Source: Brevibacillus sp.
GTDB lineage: Bacteria > Bacillota > Bacilli > Brevibacillales > Brevibacillaceae
Assembly: GCA_029240815.1 (NCBI GenBank)
Contig: JARDZO010000196.1
Span: 1 to 12,949, forward strand
Reading direction: 5' to 3'
DNA length: 12,949 bases
In this document: one piece after another, positions 11,458 through 12,949 of the stretch
Layout: each line of letters starts with the position of its first letter
Numbering within the stretch: the first letter of the stretch is position 1
The notes under the pieces: generated by a model
Database searches by the model: none
The model's input: only the letters and a program-made list of their open reading frames with translations
Told to the model about the DNA's origin: nothing
Program-made: the position numbers and the translations under genes

Positions 11458-12949
11458 GTTCTTTTGGCTGTTCTGGTCCTTTTTTCGGCTTTTTATGCAG
11501 GAAATACAGGAGTGGAATGGATAATACAATCGGGATCGCCGATACGAGGAATGTATCTCCAATCCCCTCGACCAAAGCCTCTTTTGCCAATACGCCATAC
11601 AGGATCGTGCTCGCTCCCCCTGTTGCGCTAGCCGCATCTACCCCAACCTGCGTGTATAGTCCTGATAGACCAGCAAGTAATTGCGTCGCCACATCCGTAT
11701 TCATGTTGTCGGTGATGACTGACATATGGAACGTTTGTCGCGCTTGCATGATCACAGTCAGGATCGCGATCGCAAACGAACTCAACACTTGCCGCAATAC
11801 GTTTGAGAGCGGAGACGCATCCCCTACACTTGTTCGTGGTACAGCGTTCATCCCAACGGTTGATAATGTCATCATACATAATCCAATCCCGAGCCCGCGA
11901 ATGGTTAAAATCATGTTCATCCACGAATGCATACTATCTGAAGCCAGATTATGCAATTCATAGGTGGTCACACTCATGATCGTCAAACCAATGAGACCAA
12001 TCGGACCGACGCCGTATTTATCCATCAACTTCCCGCTGATCGGCATCATTAAGGCCATGGCAATCGATTGTGGCATCAACAAGATACCAGACTCCATCGC
12101 GGTCAGACCTTGAATGTTTTGCAGGAAGATCGGCATCAGGAAGATCCCGCCCATCATCCCCATCATGACAAAACCGGATGTCAGGATGCTGATAGAGAAC
12201 ACCGGAATCTTGAGCAAGCGTAAGTCAAGCAGCGGCTGATCTTTTCCCAGCTCCACCCAGACAAACAGGACGAGACTCATAATGGCGATAAAAAACAGTC
12301 CGACGATGAAGAACGACGTCCATCCCTCTGCCTGCCCTTTACTAAAGGCGAGTAAGAGGCAACCAAATCCGACGATCGCCAGAAAAGCACCTAGAAAGTC
12401 AAATTTGAGGTCGGGCTTTTTCGGGGTTTCCTTTAATAGCATCATACTCATGATGACTGCGAAAATCCCAAATGGTACACCTACCAGAAACAGAAACTGC
12501 CAGCTTAAAAACTCAATCAAATAGCCACCCAGCGTCGGCCCGAGAGCAGGCGCTGTCATCGAGGCAATCCCGAAAATCCCTAAAGCCATCCCAATCTTTT
12601 CACGAGGGACGATCATGTAAATCATCGACATCCCAATCGGCATGATCATACCGCCGCTCACACCTTGTACGACGCGGAACGCAATCAACGATGTGTCGCT
12701 CCACGCCAACGCACAGAGCACGGATGAAATGGTAAAGGACGCGAGTGAAATCACGAAGACTCTTTTTGCTCCAAACTTGGCTGACAAAGAGCCACTCATC
12801 GGAATCATGACGGCGTTCGCCAGCATGTATCCCGTCAGTACCCACTGCATGGTGTCTGTCGTAGATCCAAAGATGTTCACCATGGTAGGGAGGGCAACGT
12901 TGATCAAACTGTTGTTCAGGATCGCTACGAAGGTTCCGGAGAGGATAGC
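11441..12949 (-). CDS. MFS drug exporter, DHA2 (EmrB/QacA) family, 5' end outside the window
   Basis: The frame runs open to the window edge. The leucine codon at 12907 is internal to SLINVALPT, so the start lies beyond 12949. About 502 residues are visible. The pattern of about 14 hydrophobic helices fits DHA2 proton-driven exporters, which expel drugs and other hydrophobic compounds. The motif A loop reads GSLSAKFGAKRVF and the antiporter motif C reads ALGPTLGGY. The first helix is AILSGTFVAILNNSLINVALP, as is typical for this family. The C-terminal tail is short and charged (KKPKKGPEQPKEQKPAA). The gene converges with the EamA gene. Substrate unknown. Confidence 0.92.
   Translation of the reverse strand, partial: AILSGTFVAILNNSLINVALPTMVNIFGSTTDTMQWVLTGYMLANAVMIPMSGSLSAKFGAKRVFVISLASFTISSVLCALAWSDTSLIAFRVVQGVSGGMIMPIGMSMIYMIVPREKIGMALGIFGIASMTAPALGPTLGGYLIEFLSWQFLFLVGVPFGIFAVIMSMMLLKETPKKPDLKFDFLGAFLAIVGFGCLLLAFSKGQAEGWTSFFIVGLFFIAIMSLVLFVWVELGKDQPLLDLRLLKIPVFSISILTSGFVMMGMMGGIFLMPIFLQNIQGLTAMESGILLMPQSIAMALMMPISGKLMDKYGVGPIGLIGLTIMSVTTYELHNLASDSMHSWMNMILTIRGLGIGLCMMTLSTVGMNAVPRTSVGDASPLSNVLRQVLSSFAIAILTVIMQARQTFHMSVITDNMNTDVATQLLAGLSGLYTQVGVDAASATGGASTILYGVLAKEALVEGIGDTFLVSAIPIVLSIPLLYFLHKKPKKGPEQPKEQKPAA

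Noticed and set aside
12905..12907. Start of the MFS gene at the TTG at 12907
   Set aside because: The frame continues 14 codons to the window edge with a typical first helix, so the leucine is internal.
1..12949. CRISPR array, tRNA or rRNA genes
   Set aside because: No regularly spaced repeats with unique spacers and no tRNA- or rRNA-like sequences were seen.

Overview
The window looks like chromosomal DNA of a Gram-positive endospore former of the Bacillales. Brevibacillus or another member of the Paenibacillaceae fits best. The evidence is a polA-mutM-coaE operon next to a GapB-type glyceraldehyde-3-phosphate dehydrogenase gene, strong GGAGG-like ribosome binding sites, frequent TTG starts, sigma-A type promoters, a Pol I with a degenerate proofreading domain, and a CwlD-like cell-wall amidase. 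The genus is an inference.

Left part (1-2240): a complete IS3-family (IS150-like) insertion sequence at 99-2183. It carries orfA and orfB on the minus strand with a GGGAAAA slippery site for -1 frameshifting. Its imperfect 41-bp terminal inverted repeats begin TGGT, and it is flanked by a TCT/TCT target duplication. Removing the element and one TCT restores a perfect 12-bp hairpin with U-tracts on both strands. The IS therefore landed in the loop of the terminator of the gapB-like gene. The element is unusual in holding about 800 bp of AT-rich passenger DNA between orfB and its far end. This contains a GNAT acetyltransferase gene with its own promoter (three tandem 12-bp repeats, each with a TATAAT) and its own terminator. 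The passenger is bracketed by two 33-bp direct repeats, each placed right after a hairpin, and by a 26-bp inverted repeat.

Middle part (2240-8535): all genes are on the minus strand. The order in transcription is polA, mutM, coaE, then a membrane-anchored lytic transglycosylase overlapping coaE at ATGA, then a terminator. After that comes a gene-poor stretch of about 450 bp that may encode a structured RNA on the plus strand, and then the gapB-like gene. The gapB promoter has a site matching the consensus of the gluconeogenic repressor CcpN between -35 and -10. The gapB C-terminus carries a perfect eight-residue duplication.

Right part (8536-12949): a secreted YibQ-type polysaccharide deacetylase-like protein (+) converges on a secreted zinc amidase (-), and the two coding ends overlap by 24 bp. 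A DMT-family (EamA) exporter (+) follows, overlapped by an easily missed 47-codon gene for a one-helix membrane protein. Two back-to-back terminators then separate it from a DHA2-type MFS drug exporter on the minus strand, whose start lies outside the window.
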